From positions 82,575-146,574 of the forward strand of contig NZ_BMMM01000026.1 in the NCBI RefSeq assembly GCF_014645835.1: a stretch of DNA of 64,000 nucleotides, written 5' to 3'. The DNA comes from Streptomyces albiflavescens (GTDB lineage: Bacteria; Actinomycetota; Actinomycetes; Streptomycetales; Streptomycetaceae). A program made the position numbers and the translations under genes. Shown here one piece after another: positions 24,755 to 33,631 of the stretch. The notes beneath the pieces are model-generated. The model searched no databases and was not told the DNA's origin. It saw only the letters and a list, made by a program, of their open reading frames with translations. Position 1 is the stretch's first letter, and each line of letters begins with the position of its first letter.

Positions 24755-25831
24755 TCAGATCTCGATGCAGGTACGCAGGGCGGTGCCCGTACGCATCTGG
24801 TCGAGGGCCTCGTTGATCTCGGCGAGCGGCACCCGGTGGGTGATCAGGCCCTCCAGGTCGATACGGCCCGCGCGCCACAGGGCGACCGTGCGCTCGTACG
24901 ACCGCAGGACGTCCCCGCCGCCGTACATCGAAGGCAGGATCCGCTTCTCGTCGAAGAACAGCTCGAACATGTTGAGCTGGAGGAAGTCGTCCATGGCGCC
25001 CGCGCCGACGACGACGAACGTGCCGCCGCGACGGGTGTTGTCGTAGGCGGTGCGGGCGGTGGCGGACTTGCCGACGACCTCGAAGACGTAGTCGAAGCCC
25101 TCGCCGCCGGTCACCGACTGCTTGGCGTCGGCGAGTTCGTCCGGTGAGACCGCCTTGGTCGCACCGAACCTGAGCGCGGCCTCGCGGCGCGAGGCGACCG
25201 GGTCGACGGCGACGATCTCGGCGGCGCCCTTGAGCCGCGCGCCCTGGATCGCGGAGATGCCGACCCCGCCGCAGCCGATGACGGCGACCGACGAACCGGC
25301 CTCCACGTCGGCGGTGTTGAGGGCGGCGCCGAGTCCGGTGGTGACGCCGCAGCCGATGAGGGCCGCGATGTCGAAGGGCACGTCGTCGGGGATGGGGACC
25401 GCGCAGCCCGCGTCGACGACGACCTCCTCGGTGAAGGTGCCGGTGCCGGCGAAGCCGAAGACATCGCCGCCGGGGCGCTTGAAGTTGGGCGTGCCCGCGT
25501 TCATGAACCCGGCCAGGCACAGTTCGGTCTGCCCGCGCTTGCAGGCGGGACAGACGCCGCAGGCCGGCAGCCAGCAGACGACGACCCGGTCGCCGGGCTT
25601 CAAGTGGCCGACTCCGTCGCCGACTTCGGTGATCTCGCCGGCGCCCTCGTGGCCGGGCACGAACGGCGCGGGCTGCGGCAGTACGCCGTTCATCGCGGAC
25701 AGGTCCGAGTGGCACAGCCCGGTGGCCCGCACCCGGATCCTCACCTTGCCGGGCCCGAAGCCCACCGCCTCGACGTCGTCGAGTACTTCGAGTTTGTCCT
25801 GGCCTATCTCGTGCTGTACGGCTGCGCGCAT
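24755..25831 (-). CDS. Zinc-dependent alcohol dehydrogenase (MDR family)
   Basis: Protein of 358 residues. The catalytic zinc ligands are in TGLCHSDLSAMNG and PGHEGAGEI; the structural zinc loop is CGVCPACKRGQTELC. The Rossmann motif VIGCGGVGISAIQGARLKGA starts near residue 185, and the final IEI is normal for the class III-like group. It probably oxidises an alcohol intermediate with NAD+. Middle gene of the MaoC-ADH-SDR operon (gaps 55 and 23 bases). The role in steroid side-chain degradation is inferred from its neighbours. Confidence 0.9.
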   Translation of the reverse strand: MRAAVQHEIGQDKLEVLDDVEAVGFGPGKVRIRVRATGLCHSDLSAMNGVLPQPAPFVPGHEGAGEITEVGDGVGHLKPGDRVVVCWLPACGVCPACKRGQTELCLAGFMNAGTPNFKRPGGDVFGFAGTGTFTEEVVVDAGCAVPIPDDVPFDIAALIGCGVTTGLGAALNTADVEAGSSVAVIGCGGVGISAIQGARLKGAAEIVAVDPVASRREAALRFGATKAVSPDELADAKQSVTGGEGFDYVFEVVGKSATARTAYDNTRRGGTFVVVGAGAMDDFLQLNMFELFFDEKRILPSMYGGGDVLRSYERTVALWRAGRIDLEGLITHRVPLAEINEALDQMRTGTALRTCIEI

Positions 25832-25886
25832 GGTGCGGCTCCCCTCGGAAGATCCCCTCGGACGTACTGAAGTGCTGGTACTGGGC

Positions 25887-26744
25887 TCAGGTGTGTTCGA
25901 CGATCGTGTCGGCCAGCACCGGCGCGTCGTCCCGCTCCACCGCGCTCACCGCCACCTGGACCCCGTCCTCCCGCCGCCACATCCGGATGCGCAGGGTCTC
26001 GCCGGGGAAGACGACTCCGGCGAAGCGTGTGGTGTACGAGCGGACGCGGGTCACGTCGCCGTCGAGCAGGGTGTCGACGACCGCCTTGAGCGTCAGGCCG
26101 TAGGTGCACAGCCCGTGCAGGATCGGCCGGTCGAACCCGGCGAGCTTGGCGAACTCGGGGTCGGCGTGCAGCGGGTTCCAGTCGCCGGAGAGCCGGTACA
26201 GCAGGGCCTGGTCCTCGCGGATCGGGCGTTCGACGGTCCTGTCGGGCTCGCCCGTCGGCGGTTCGAGGCGCGTGGACGGCCCCCGGTCTCCTCCCCAACC
26301 CCCTTCTCCCCGTACGAAGATCTGGGCGTCGTTGGTCCAGAGCGGGCCCTCGGCGTCGGCGACTTCGGTGCGCATGACGAGGATCGCGGCCTTGCCCTTG
26401 TCGTAGACGGCCGCGATGCGCCCGGTGGCGAGCGCCTTGCCCTCGACCGGGATGGGGCGGTGCAGCCGGACGGTCTGGCCGCCGTGCAGCACGCGGGCGA
26501 GGTCGACCTCGACGCCGGGCATGGAGAGGCCGCTGATCACGCCGGGTGAGCCGGAGCCCGCGACGGTGGCGAAGCTGGGCAGGACGTGCAGCCTGGATTC
26601 GAGGGTGTAGCGCAGCTCGTCGGGGTCGGTCGCGGGAACGCCCGCGCCCAGGCCCAGGTGGTAGAGCTGGACGTCCTTGTGATTCCAGGTGATCTCTCCG
26701 GTCCGGGGCTCTGCGGCGACGGCCTTGGCGGCGTCAATGGGCAT
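25887..26744 (-). CDS. MaoC/HotDog enoyl-CoA hydratase, Hsd4B-like
   Basis: Protein of 285 residues with two hot-dog halves. The N-terminal half starts ITWNHKDVQLYHLGLGAG; the C-terminal half has the hydratase-2 motif GDWNPLHADPEFAKLAGFDR followed by PILHGLCTYG. It aligns well by memory with mycobacterial Hsd4B (Rv3538), the enoyl-CoA hydratase of the cholesterol side chain, which starts MPID as here. ATG 26744 has AGGAG upstream. First gene of the operon; the box at 26840-26853 fits KstR control. Confidence 0.9.
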   Translation of the reverse strand: MPIDAAKAVAAEPRTGEITWNHKDVQLYHLGLGAGVPATDPDELRYTLESRLHVLPSFATVAGSGSPGVISGLSMPGVEVDLARVLHGGQTVRLHRPIPVEGKALATGRIAAVYDKGKAAILVMRTEVADAEGPLWTNDAQIFVRGEGGWGGDRGPSTRLEPPTGEPDRTVERPIREDQALLYRLSGDWNPLHADPEFAKLAGFDRPILHGLCTYGLTLKAVVDTLLDGDVTRVRSYTTRFAGVVFPGETLRIRMWRREDGVQVAVSAVERDDAPVLADTIVEHT

Positions 26745-26839
26745 GGGGCTCCTGATCACTAGGGCCTGAGACCTCGGTGCGGCCGTCCGCACCGTCGGCC
26801 GCACCGAGGTCGACACTGGGCCGCGGAACCCGCCCGTTC

Positions 26840-26853
26840 TAGAACGCGTTCCA
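26840..26853. promoter_or_regulatory. KstR-type operator before the MaoC operon
   Basis: TAGAACGCGTTCCA fits the published KstR consensus TnnAACnnGTTnnA exactly. The wider CTAGAACGCGTTCCAG is a palindrome with one mismatched pair. It lies 96 bases upstream of the MaoC start; a kstR gene is encoded at 49264. Confidence 0.75.
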
Positions 26854-26901
26854 GTCCGGCGACCCCTTGTATAGCCCAGCACCCGGCACTTGTGAAGACT
26901 A

Positions 26902-26965
26902 CTGACACCATGTCAGATCCGTGGGCCGTGACATTTGTCCCGGCCGATCGCTGACATGTGCATCT
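26902..26965. promoter_or_regulatory. TGACA-TGTCA repeats upstream of the ABC/two-component operon
   Basis: CTGACACCATGTCAG (26902-26916, perfect 6-base arms), TGACATTTGTCC (26929-26940) and CTGACATGTGCA (from 26951) are three related half-palindromes ahead of the ABC gene at 27001. They are likely operators for the response regulator of the same operon. Confidence 0.55.
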
Positions 26966-27000
26966 GCCGGACCGGGCGCCCTGCTCATAGCGTCGTACCC

Positions 27001-27924
27001 ATGACACAGACGACTGGGACACCGTCCGCCGTGTCCTTCACGGGGGCGGTCAAGAGCTTCGGGGACGTACGCGCCGTGGCCGGGGTGAATCTGGAGATAG
27101 CACGCGGCGAGACGGTCGCGCTGCTGGGGCGCAACGGAGCGGGGAAGTCGACGACGATCTCGTTGCTGCTGGGCCTGAACGAGCCGGACGAGGGCTCGGT
27201 CGCGCTCTTCGGCGGCCCCCCGGAGACGGCGGTGCGCGCCGGCAAGGTCGGCGCGATGCTGCAGGAGACGCGGCCGGTACCGCGCGTCACCGTCCAGGAG
27301 CTGATCTCCTTCGTCGCCGGGCGCTACCCGGCGCCGCTGCCGGTGCCCGACGCGCTGGAGCTCGCGGGCATCGCCGAGCTGGCCGGGCGGCGCGTCGACC
27401 GGCTTTCGGGCGGTCAGGGGCAGCGGGTGCGGTTCGCGATGGCGCTGGCCGGGAACCCCGCGCTGATCGTGCTCGACGAGCCGACGGCCGCACTGGACGT
27501 GGAGGCGCGGCACGCCTTCTGGGAGTCGATGCGGGCGTATGCCCGGCGCGGCCACACGGTCCTCTTCTCCACGCACTATCTGGAGGAGGCCGATGCGCAC
27601 GCCGACCGGATCGTCGTCATCGACCACGGCCGCATCGTCGCCGACGGCACCGGGGAGCAGCTGAAGCGGTCGGTGGGCGGCAATCTGGTCTCCTTCGACC
27701 TGGCAGGCCGTGGCACGGAGGGGCTGACCCTCCTGCCCGGCGTGGTCTCCGTGGAGGTGCGCGGGGACCGCGCCCGGCTGCGGACGGACGACTCGGACGC
27801 GACAGTGATCGCGCTGGCCGAACAGGGGGCGATACGCGGCCTGGAGGTCGTCCCCGCGTCGCTCGACGAAGCCTTCATGGCGCTCACCTCGAGTGCGCCC
27901 TCGGATGTTCTGGAGACGGTGTGA
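27001..27924 (+). CDS. ABC transporter ATP-binding protein
   Basis: Protein of 307 residues. Walker A GRNGAGKST, Q-loop LQETRP, signature LSGGQGQR, Walker B ALIVLDEPTAALD and switch H in FSTHYLEEAD are all present. It is a CcmA/DrrA-type ATPase for an ABC-2 exporter, probably of drugs, lipids or a lantibiotic-like compound. It is the first gene of a four-gene operon with permease, histidine kinase and response regulator, an arrangement like DesKR/LiaRS-type cell-envelope systems. Start ATG 27001. Confidence 0.92.
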   Translation: MTQTTGTPSAVSFTGAVKSFGDVRAVAGVNLEIARGETVALLGRNGAGKSTTISLLLGLNEPDEGSVALFGGPPETAVRAGKVGAMLQETRPVPRVTVQELISFVAGRYPAPLPVPDALELAGIAELAGRRVDRLSGGQGQRVRFAMALAGNPALIVLDEPTAALDVEARHAFWESMRAYARRGHTVLFSTHYLEEADAHADRIVVIDHGRIVADGTGEQLKRSVGGNLVSFDLAGRGTEGLTLLPGVVSVEVRGDRARLRTDDSDATVIALAEQGAIRGLEVVPASLDEAFMALTSSAPSDVLETV

Positions 27925-28643
27925 TGCTGGACTACCTGCGGCTCGAAGTGCGCCGGACGCTGCGCGACACCGGCTTCGTGATCGGCGGCATCGCGATGCC
28001 GGTGATGATGTACCTCCTCTTCACCAACCTCGGCGGCGGCGATGACGGCGAGTGGAAGACCGCCTCGATGGTCGGCATGGCCGCGTACGGCGCGGTGGGC
28101 TCGGCCCTGAACACCGGCGGCGGAGTCGCCGAGGACAAGGTGATCGGCTGGCTGCGGCAGCTTCGGGTGACACCGATGACACCGCGCGAAGTGGTGCTGG
28201 GGCGGGCGCTGACCGGCTCGGTGACCGTGCTGCCCGCGATCACCGCGGTACTGGCGGCGGGCGGACTGGTCAACGGCGTACGGATGGACGTCTGGCAGTG
28301 GGCGGCGATCGCGGTGCTGCTGTGGCTCGGCTCGATACCGTTCACACTGCTGGGCCTCGGCAACGGCTACCGGCTGACCGCGCAGACGACGGGTGTCGCC
28401 AACATGGTGTGCAACCTGGGGCTCTCGGTGATCGGCGGCCTGTGGTTCCCGCTCGCCCTGTTCCCCGGCTGGCTGCGCTCCCTGTCGGCGTACACCCCCA
28501 CGAACCGCTTCGCGCAGCTCGGCGTGTCGGTCGCGGACGGCCACGCTCCGGGTCTCGGCGCGATGGCGGTGCTGACGGCCTGGCTGCTGGCGTTCGGTTC
28601 GTACGCTGTGTTCTCGTACCGTCGGTCCGCACGGACCGTCTGA
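27924..28643 (+). CDS. ABC-2 type permease
   Basis: Integral membrane protein of 239 residues with six predicted helices (for example GGIAMPVMMYLLFTNLG, AITAVLAAGGLV, WAAIAVLLWLGSIPFTLLGL). ATG 27924 overlaps the ATPase stop (TGATG); GTG 27921 is possible. It forms the channel of the exporter energised by the preceding ATPase. Substrate unknown. Confidence 0.9.
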   Translation: MLDYLRLEVRRTLRDTGFVIGGIAMPVMMYLLFTNLGGGDDGEWKTASMVGMAAYGAVGSALNTGGGVAEDKVIGWLRQLRVTPMTPREVVLGRALTGSVTVLPAITAVLAAGGLVNGVRMDVWQWAAIAVLLWLGSIPFTLLGLGNGYRLTAQTTGVANMVCNLGLSVIGGLWFPLALFPGWLRSLSAYTPTNRFAQLGVSVADGHAPGLGAMAVLTAWLLAFGSYAVFSYRRSARTV

Positions 28644-28660
28644 GCCAGGGGGAGTGGGAG

Positions 28661-29929
28661 ATGTCCTGGATCCGAGGGGTCACCTGCCAGGTGAGCCAGT
28701 GGCGGGCGGAACGAACGCGCTGGAAGGCCGACATGGAACGCTTCAAGGCCGAGCAGCGGGCCGCCCGCAAGAACGGCGGGAAGATGCCCGAGAATCCCGG
28801 CCCGCCGCCCACCGGCTTCGCGCTGCTGCCGTGGCTGCTCATGGGCATGGGCGCCTTCTCCAACCTCTTCCAGGGCAAGACCCCACAGCCCTGGATCGGC
28901 GGCATCGGCCTGTTCGCCTTCAACTCCCTGTACATCTATGTGACGTTCCGCGTCTTCACGAGGGAGACGCGCGAGGCCCGCTCCACCCGCGTGGCGCTCA
29001 TCCTGATGGGCCTGCTCACCTGCGGGCTGGCCATCGGGTACGGCGGCAGCTGGCTGTATTTCTTCCCGCTGCTGGGGCTCGCCACCGGGGCCGTCCTGCG
29101 AGGGCCGTGGCTCGGTCAGATCAGCCTCGGCCTGACCACGCTGGCGGCCGTGGTCTCCGTCTTCCGGGCGGGCTGGGACGCGGTGAACGTCGCGTACGGC
29201 ACCTTCCTGTCGACGATGGTGACGGCCGCGATCCTCTCCCTCTCCGAGGCCGTACGCGAACTGCGCTCCGCCCGCGAGGAGCTGGCGCGCCGCGCCGTGG
29301 AGAAGGAGCGCATGCGCTTCTCCCGCGATCTGCACGACCTGCTGGGCCACACGCTCTCCGTCATCGTGGTGAAGTCGGAGGCGGCCCGCAGACTGGCCCA
29401 CCGTGACCTGGACGCGGCCCTCGTCCAGGTCACCGACATCGAGTCGGTCGGCCGCCAGGCCCTCACGGAGATCCGCGAGGCGGTCACCGGCTACCGCGAG
29501 GGCAGCCTCGCCACGGAACTTGACCGCGCCCGTTCGGCGCTGTCCGCGACGGGCGTCGAACCGGTCGTACGGCAGTCCGGTCCGCCCCTCGTCCCCCAGA
29601 CCGAGGCCCTGCTGGGCTGGGTGCTCCGCGAGGCCGTCACCAACGTCCTGCGTCACAGCGCCGCGACCCGCTGCGACATCACCGTCGACGGCACCCCCGA
29701 CCGGGTCCGCCTGACCATCACCGACAACGGCACCGGTACCTCCCCCGCGGAGCCCGTGGAGGGCATCGGCGGCACCGGCCTCAAGGGCCTCACCGAACGC
29801 CTGGCCACGGCAGGCGGCTCACTGGAGGCGGGAACGGCTTCGCGCGGGGGGTTCCGGGTGAGGGCCGAGCTTCCGGTGGATGCGGTGGATTCGGCGGACT
29901 TGACGGAGGTGTCGGAGGTATCGGCCTGA
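28661..29929 (+). CDS. NarL-type sensor histidine kinase
   Basis: Protein of 422 residues. A cytoplasmic N-terminus is followed by about five transmembrane helices (60-200), a coiled coil, the HisKA_3 dimerisation box with phospho-acceptor His (FSRDLHDLLGHTLSVIVVKS), and an HATPase_c domain (REAVTNVLRHS, ITDNGTGTSP). It is DesK-like in layout. ATG 28661 is preceded by GGGGGAG. It should phosphorylate the response regulator encoded 54 bases downstream and sense membrane or export state. Confidence 0.92.
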   Translation: MSWIRGVTCQVSQWRAERTRWKADMERFKAEQRAARKNGGKMPENPGPPPTGFALLPWLLMGMGAFSNLFQGKTPQPWIGGIGLFAFNSLYIYVTFRVFTRETREARSTRVALILMGLLTCGLAIGYGGSWLYFFPLLGLATGAVLRGPWLGQISLGLTTLAAVVSVFRAGWDAVNVAYGTFLSTMVTAAILSLSEAVRELRSAREELARRAVEKERMRFSRDLHDLLGHTLSVIVVKSEAARRLAHRDLDAALVQVTDIESVGRQALTEIREAVTGYREGSLATELDRARSALSATGVEPVVRQSGPPLVPQTEALLGWVLREAVTNVLRHSAATRCDITVDGTPDRVRLTITDNGTGTSPAEPVEGIGGTGLKGLTERLATAGGSLEAGTASRGGFRVRAELPVDAVDSADLTEVSEVSA

Positions 29930-29983
29930 GCGCCGACGTACCGCACCGGCACCGGAGCCCGCCCCGCGCCCTACCCTTGCCCC

Positions 29984-30625
29984 GTGAACGAGATGCCCCA
30001 AGACCACCGGCCCGCCAAGTCCATTCGTGTCCTGCTTGCCGAGGATCAGGGAATGATGCGGGGCGCGCTCGCTCTGCTGCTCGGGATGGAGGCGGACATC
30101 GAGGTGGTCGCGCAGGTGTCCGCGGGGGACGCGATCGTGGACGCGGCCTTGACGCACCGGCCGGATGTGGCGCTGCTGGACATCGAGCTGCCGGGGATGA
30201 GCGGGCTGGACGCCGCCGCCGAACTGCGCGAACAGGCGCCCGACTGCCGGGTGCTGATCCTCACCACCTTCGGGCGGCCCGGGTATCTGCGGCGGGCCAT
30301 GGAGGCGGGCGCCGCGGGGTTCCTCGTCAAGGACGGGCCCGTGGAGGATCTGGCCGAGTCGATCCGGCGGGTGCTGACCGGGGAGACGGTCATCGACCCG
30401 GCGCTCGCCGCGGCGGCGCTGAGCGCCGGGCCCAATCCGCTCACCGCCCGCGAGTGCGACGTACTGAAGGCTTCCGTCGACGGTGCCACCGTCGCCGACA
30501 TCGCCGCCAAGCTCCACCTCTCCGAGTCGACCGTCCGCAACTACCTCTCCTCCGCCATCGGCAAGACGGGCACCCGCAACCGCATGGAGGCGATGCGGGA
30601 GGCCCGCCAGCAGGGGTGGTTGTAG
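29984..30625 (+). CDS. NarL/LuxR-family response regulator
   Basis: Protein of 213 residues. A receiver domain (about 10-125: acidic EDQG, phospho-acceptor Asp in DVALLDIELPGMSGLDAA, Thr/Lys in ILTTF and LVKDG) is joined to a LuxR HTH (about 145-205: LTARECDVLKASVDGATVAD, SESTVRNYLSS). It starts at GTG 29984 and closes the ABC/two-component operon. The TGACA repeats upstream of the operon are its probable sites. Confidence 0.93.
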   Translation: MNEMPQDHRPAKSIRVLLAEDQGMMRGALALLLGMEADIEVVAQVSAGDAIVDAALTHRPDVALLDIELPGMSGLDAAAELREQAPDCRVLILTTFGRPGYLRRAMEAGAAGFLVKDGPVEDLAESIRRVLTGETVIDPALAAAALSAGPNPLTARECDVLKASVDGATVADIAAKLHLSESTVRNYLSSAIGKTGTRNRMEAMREARQQGWL

Positions 30626-30644
30626 CTGGGGGACACGGACAGCC

Positions 30645-30668
30645 GGGCCCGGCCGCGAGGCCGGACCC
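30645..30668. terminator. Hairpin between convergent genes
   Basis: GGGCCCGGCC-GCGA-GGCCGGACCC: a ten-pair stem with one mismatch and a GCGA loop. It lies about 20 bases after the response regulator stop and just before the end of the convergent membrane-protein gene. Confidence 0.6.
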
Positions 30669-30681
30669 CGCTCCCCCTACC

Positions 30682-31518
30682 TCACTTCGTCACCTTCACC
30701 GACTTGAAGCTCTTGCCCTCCGCCCCCAGGCACACGAACCAGTCGGGCTGGGAGCCGTCCACCGGGCGGATCAGATCCTCGATGCCCCCGGTGAGGCCCG
30801 TGCCCGGCGCAGGCCTCTCGGCCTTGATCGTCGTGCCGTCGTTCCAGGTGCAGGTGACCTGCTGTGCGGTCGGCGCGACCTTGCCGATCACGAGCCGATG
30901 GGATGCGCCGGCCGTATGGGAGTTGCCGGATTCCAGCGGCATCGCGAAAGCCTCGATGTCCTTGCCCGACAGGGAGTCGCCCTTCTCGACCGCTCCGTCC
31001 AGCACCGTGGTCGGGGGGCCGTCGCCCACGAGCAGGTGGCCGAACACCCAGCCCTTGCCGATGAGATCCGAGGCGACGCGCGTTCCGGTGGGCGTGACCC
31101 CGTATTCGCTCATCGCATTCCGTTGGTTCTGCGCCTCCACCGCGTTCTTCGGCGCCCCCCAGACGTCAATGGTGACGAACCATTCCTTGCCGTGGTCGAC
31201 GCCCCTCGCCACGGTGCTCCGCTGCGGCTCGTACACATGCCGCTCCTCGGCCGTCGGCGGCTGGGTGGCGACCGGCGCGACCCGGTCCCCGCCATCGTCC
31301 GTCGTCCTGGCCAGCGCCAGCGCCCCCGTCGAACCGGCGATCACCAGTGCCGCGGCGCTCGCGACCGCCCAGCGGCGGGTCTTGCGGCGCCGGCCGCCAC
31401 GGACCACCGCCTGGTAGGGGGCTATACCGATCTCCACCTCGTCCGCGGCCTCGGCCAGCAGAAGGGCGATGTCCCTGTGTGTCGCCATGTCGTGGTTCGT
31501 CTCCCGGTCCGCGCTCAT
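30682..31518 (-). CDS. Membrane protein partner of an ECF sigma factor (possible anti-sigma)
   Basis: Protein of 278 residues: short cytoplasmic N-terminus (DMATHRDIALLLAEAADEVE), one transmembrane helix at about 50-70 (WAVASAAALVIAGSTGALAL) and a roughly 200-residue extracytoplasmic domain. No zinc HxxxCxxC anti-sigma motif is seen. ATG 31518 overlaps the sigma-factor stop, so the two are coupled. By position it should regulate the sigma factor, but sequence alone does not prove it. Confidence 0.8.
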   Translation of the reverse strand: MSADRETNHDMATHRDIALLLAEAADEVEIGIAPYQAVVRGGRRRKTRRWAVASAAALVIAGSTGALALARTTDDGGDRVAPVATQPPTAEERHVYEPQRSTVARGVDHGKEWFVTIDVWGAPKNAVEAQNQRNAMSEYGVTPTGTRVASDLIGKGWVFGHLLVGDGPPTTVLDGAVEKGDSLSGKDIEAFAMPLESGNSHTAGASHRLVIGKVAPTAQQVTCTWNDGTTIKAERPAPGTGLTGGIEDLIRPVDGSQPDWFVCLGAEGKSFKSVKVTK

Positions 31519-32057
31519 CACTTCCGCCCTCCGTGCGTCACCATGTCGGCCAGGCCCGGTATGGCGCGGAGCTTCGCGATCCCCTTGGCCGCGTTGCTCT
31601 TCACCGCGCCCACCGAACAGCCCATCGCCTCCGCCGCCTGGCTCTCGCTCAGGTCCTCCCAGTAGCGAAGGACCACCGCTTCGCGCTGTCGCGCGGGCAG
31701 TTGGGCCAGCGCCATCAGCAGCGCGCTGCGGTCGTCGGCCTGGGCGATCCGGTCACCGCTGTCGGGCAGCTCGTGCGTGAGGCCCGAGTCGTCCTTCGGC
31801 GCGAGGAACTCCTTGAGCCTTCTGCGGTGTTTGCGGGCATGGGCGTTGATCATCACGCGCCGTACATAGGCCTCCGGGTCATCCGCCGCGCCGACCCGGC
31901 GCCAGGCCACGTACACCTGCTCCAGCGTCGTCTGGACCAGGTCCTCCGCCGCGTGCTGCTCCCCCGTGAGGAGAAATGCCGTACGCATCAGCCGAGGCCA
32001 GCGGCCGATGACAAAGCTCTGGAACTCCTCGTCCCGAGCCTGCTTCCGATCCCCCAT
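31518..32057 (-). CDS. SigE-family ECF RNA polymerase sigma factor
   Basis: Protein of 179 residues. Region 2 (FVIGRWPRLMRTAFLLTGEQ, AEDLVQTTLEQVYVAWRRV) and region 4 (LPARQREAVVLRYWEDLSES, AAEAMGCSVGAVKSNAAKGI) are intact and separated by the usual short linker. ATG 32057 is used because AGGAGG lies five bases upstream and overlaps a possible GTG at 32063. It is in an operon with a one-helix membrane protein. Signal and promoter targets unknown. Confidence 0.92.
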   Translation of the reverse strand: MGDRKQARDEEFQSFVIGRWPRLMRTAFLLTGEQHAAEDLVQTTLEQVYVAWRRVGAADDPEAYVRRVMINAHARKHRRRLKEFLAPKDDSGLTHELPDSGDRIAQADDRSALLMALAQLPARQREAVVLRYWEDLSESQAAEAMGCSVGAVKSNAAKGIAKLRAIPGLADMVTHGGRK

Positions 32058-32100
32058 GGGCACCTCCTAGATGTCTAAAGGAGTCCACGAGGATCAGATT

Positions 32101-32215
32101 TCGTTGCCTCGGCCCCGGAATTTCCTCGTCGCCTCGGCCCCGGAATTCGCCTCGGCCCGGGATTCGCTCGACCCCGGGATTGCTCGTCGCCTCAGCCCCG
32201 GGAGATCCCGGATGT
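32101..32215. repeat. Degenerate tandem array over the 3' end of the MFS gene
   Basis: Five degenerate units of 17-25 bases with core CCTCGGCCCCGGAATT/CCTCAGCCCCGGGAG. The last unit contains the stop codon of the MFS gene on the minus strand (TCA at 32192-32194). The array extends to within about 45 bases of the sigma-factor gene start. Confidence 0.8.
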
Positions 32216-33631
32216 CTTTCGCGGCAGCCACACCAGCATCAGCACCGTCCCGCCGAGCAGCAGGATCCCGCTTGTCCGGAACGCCAGCGCGTACCCGGCC
32301 GTCAGGGCCTCCCCCGACGCACTGTCCCCCGTGCGGGCCGCGGCGATCGTCGACATGATCGCCAGTCCGAGCGAACCGCCCATCGTGCGCGAGGTGTTGA
32401 CCAGCCCGGACACCAAGCCGGCGTCCCGTGGTGCCGCCCCCGAGGTCGCGAGCGCGGCGAGCGGTGTCGCGGCCAGGCCCGCGCCCGCCATCATCAGGAT
32501 CCCCGGGAACATGATCGCCGTCAGGTACGAGCCGTCCGCCGTCAACATCGACTGCCAGCCGAAGCCCGCCGCGGCCACCAGTGTGCCGAGGGCCGCCACA
32601 TTGCGCGCGCCGACCACCGGCATGAAGCGCGGTGCCAGCTTCGAGCCCAGGACCACCGCGAGCGAACTCGGCACCAGCGCGAGCCCGGCGCCCAGTGGCG
32701 AGTAGCCGAGCACGTTCTGCGCGTACAGCGTCATGAAGAACCACATGCAGAACATCGCGGAGCCGCAGATGAACATGGCCGCGTTCGCCGACGACACCGC
32801 CCGCAGGCGCAGCAGTTTCAGCGGCATCAGAGGGCTCTTCGTCCGTGCCTCGACGAGGAGGAAGAGTCCGACCAGGGCGAGGCCGGCGCACAGCGGCACC
32901 AACGTCACCGCCGCCGTCCACCCCTCGGCCTCCGTCTGCACGATCCCGTAGGCCAGTGTCGCGAGCCCCGCCGTCACCAGCAGCGCGCCCGGCAGGTCGA
33001 GGCGGCGGCCGTCTCCGGCCCGGCTCTCCACCAGCCGACGGGCGGACCAGGCCAGCACCACCGCGCCGATGGGCACGTTGATGAGCAGCACCCACCGCCA
33101 CGACAGGCCGTCGACCAGCAGCCCGCCGACCAGGCCGCCGGCCGCGCCGCCCCCGGCACCGACGGCGGTCCACGTCGCGATGGCACGCGCGCGTGCGGCG
33201 CCCTCCGGGACGGCCGAGGTGAGGATCGTCAGGGTCGAGGGCGCGAGTACGGCGGCGCCCAGTCCCTGAAGGGCCCGCGCGACCAGCAGTTGCCAGCCCT
33301 GTTGGGCGAGTCCGCCGCCGAGTGAGGCCAGCGTGAACAGCGCGAGCCCCACCAGGAACATCCGCTTGCGGCCGTACAGATCACCGGCCCGGCCGCCGAG
33401 CAGCATGAATCCGGCGAAGGCGATCGAGTACGCGTTCACCACCCACTGGAGTCCTGGTGCGCTCAGGGCGAGGTCGGTGCGCATCGACGGCAGCGCGACG
33501 TTGACCACGGACACGTCCAGTACGACCAGGAACTGGCCGGCGCAGGCGAGTGCGACCACCATCCACATGGGCGGGGCGGTGCGTACGGATATACGGGTGT
33601 CGTCTTCGGCGGCTCGGAGCATGGGTGTCAT
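32192..33631 (-). CDS. MFS transporter, DHA2 (14-helix) drug exporter family
   Basis: Protein of 479 residues with fourteen predicted helices. Motif A variant GGRAGDLYGRKRMFLVG follows helix 2, motif C-like GAGGGAAGGLVGGLLVD lies in helix 5, and the N-terminus has the family VVLDVSVVNVALPSM. It is an EmrB/QacA-type proton-coupled exporter, probably of a hydrophobic compound. There is no linked regulator. Start ATG 33631. Confidence 0.92.
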   Translation of the reverse strand: MTPMLRAAEDDTRISVRTAPPMWMVVALACAGQFLVVLDVSVVNVALPSMRTDLALSAPGLQWVVNAYSIAFAGFMLLGGRAGDLYGRKRMFLVGLALFTLASLGGGLAQQGWQLLVARALQGLGAAVLAPSTLTILTSAVPEGAARARAIATWTAVGAGGGAAGGLVGGLLVDGLSWRWVLLINVPIGAVVLAWSARRLVESRAGDGRRLDLPGALLVTAGLATLAYGIVQTEAEGWTAAVTLVPLCAGLALVGLFLLVEARTKSPLMPLKLLRLRAVSSANAAMFICGSAMFCMWFFMTLYAQNVLGYSPLGAGLALVPSSLAVVLGSKLAPRFMPVVGARNVAALGTLVAAAGFGWQSMLTADGSYLTAIMFPGILMMAGAGLAATPLAALATSGAAPRDAGLVSGLVNTSRTMGGSLGLAIMSTIAAARTGDSASGEALTAGYALAFRTSGILLLGGTVLMLVWLPRKTSGISRG

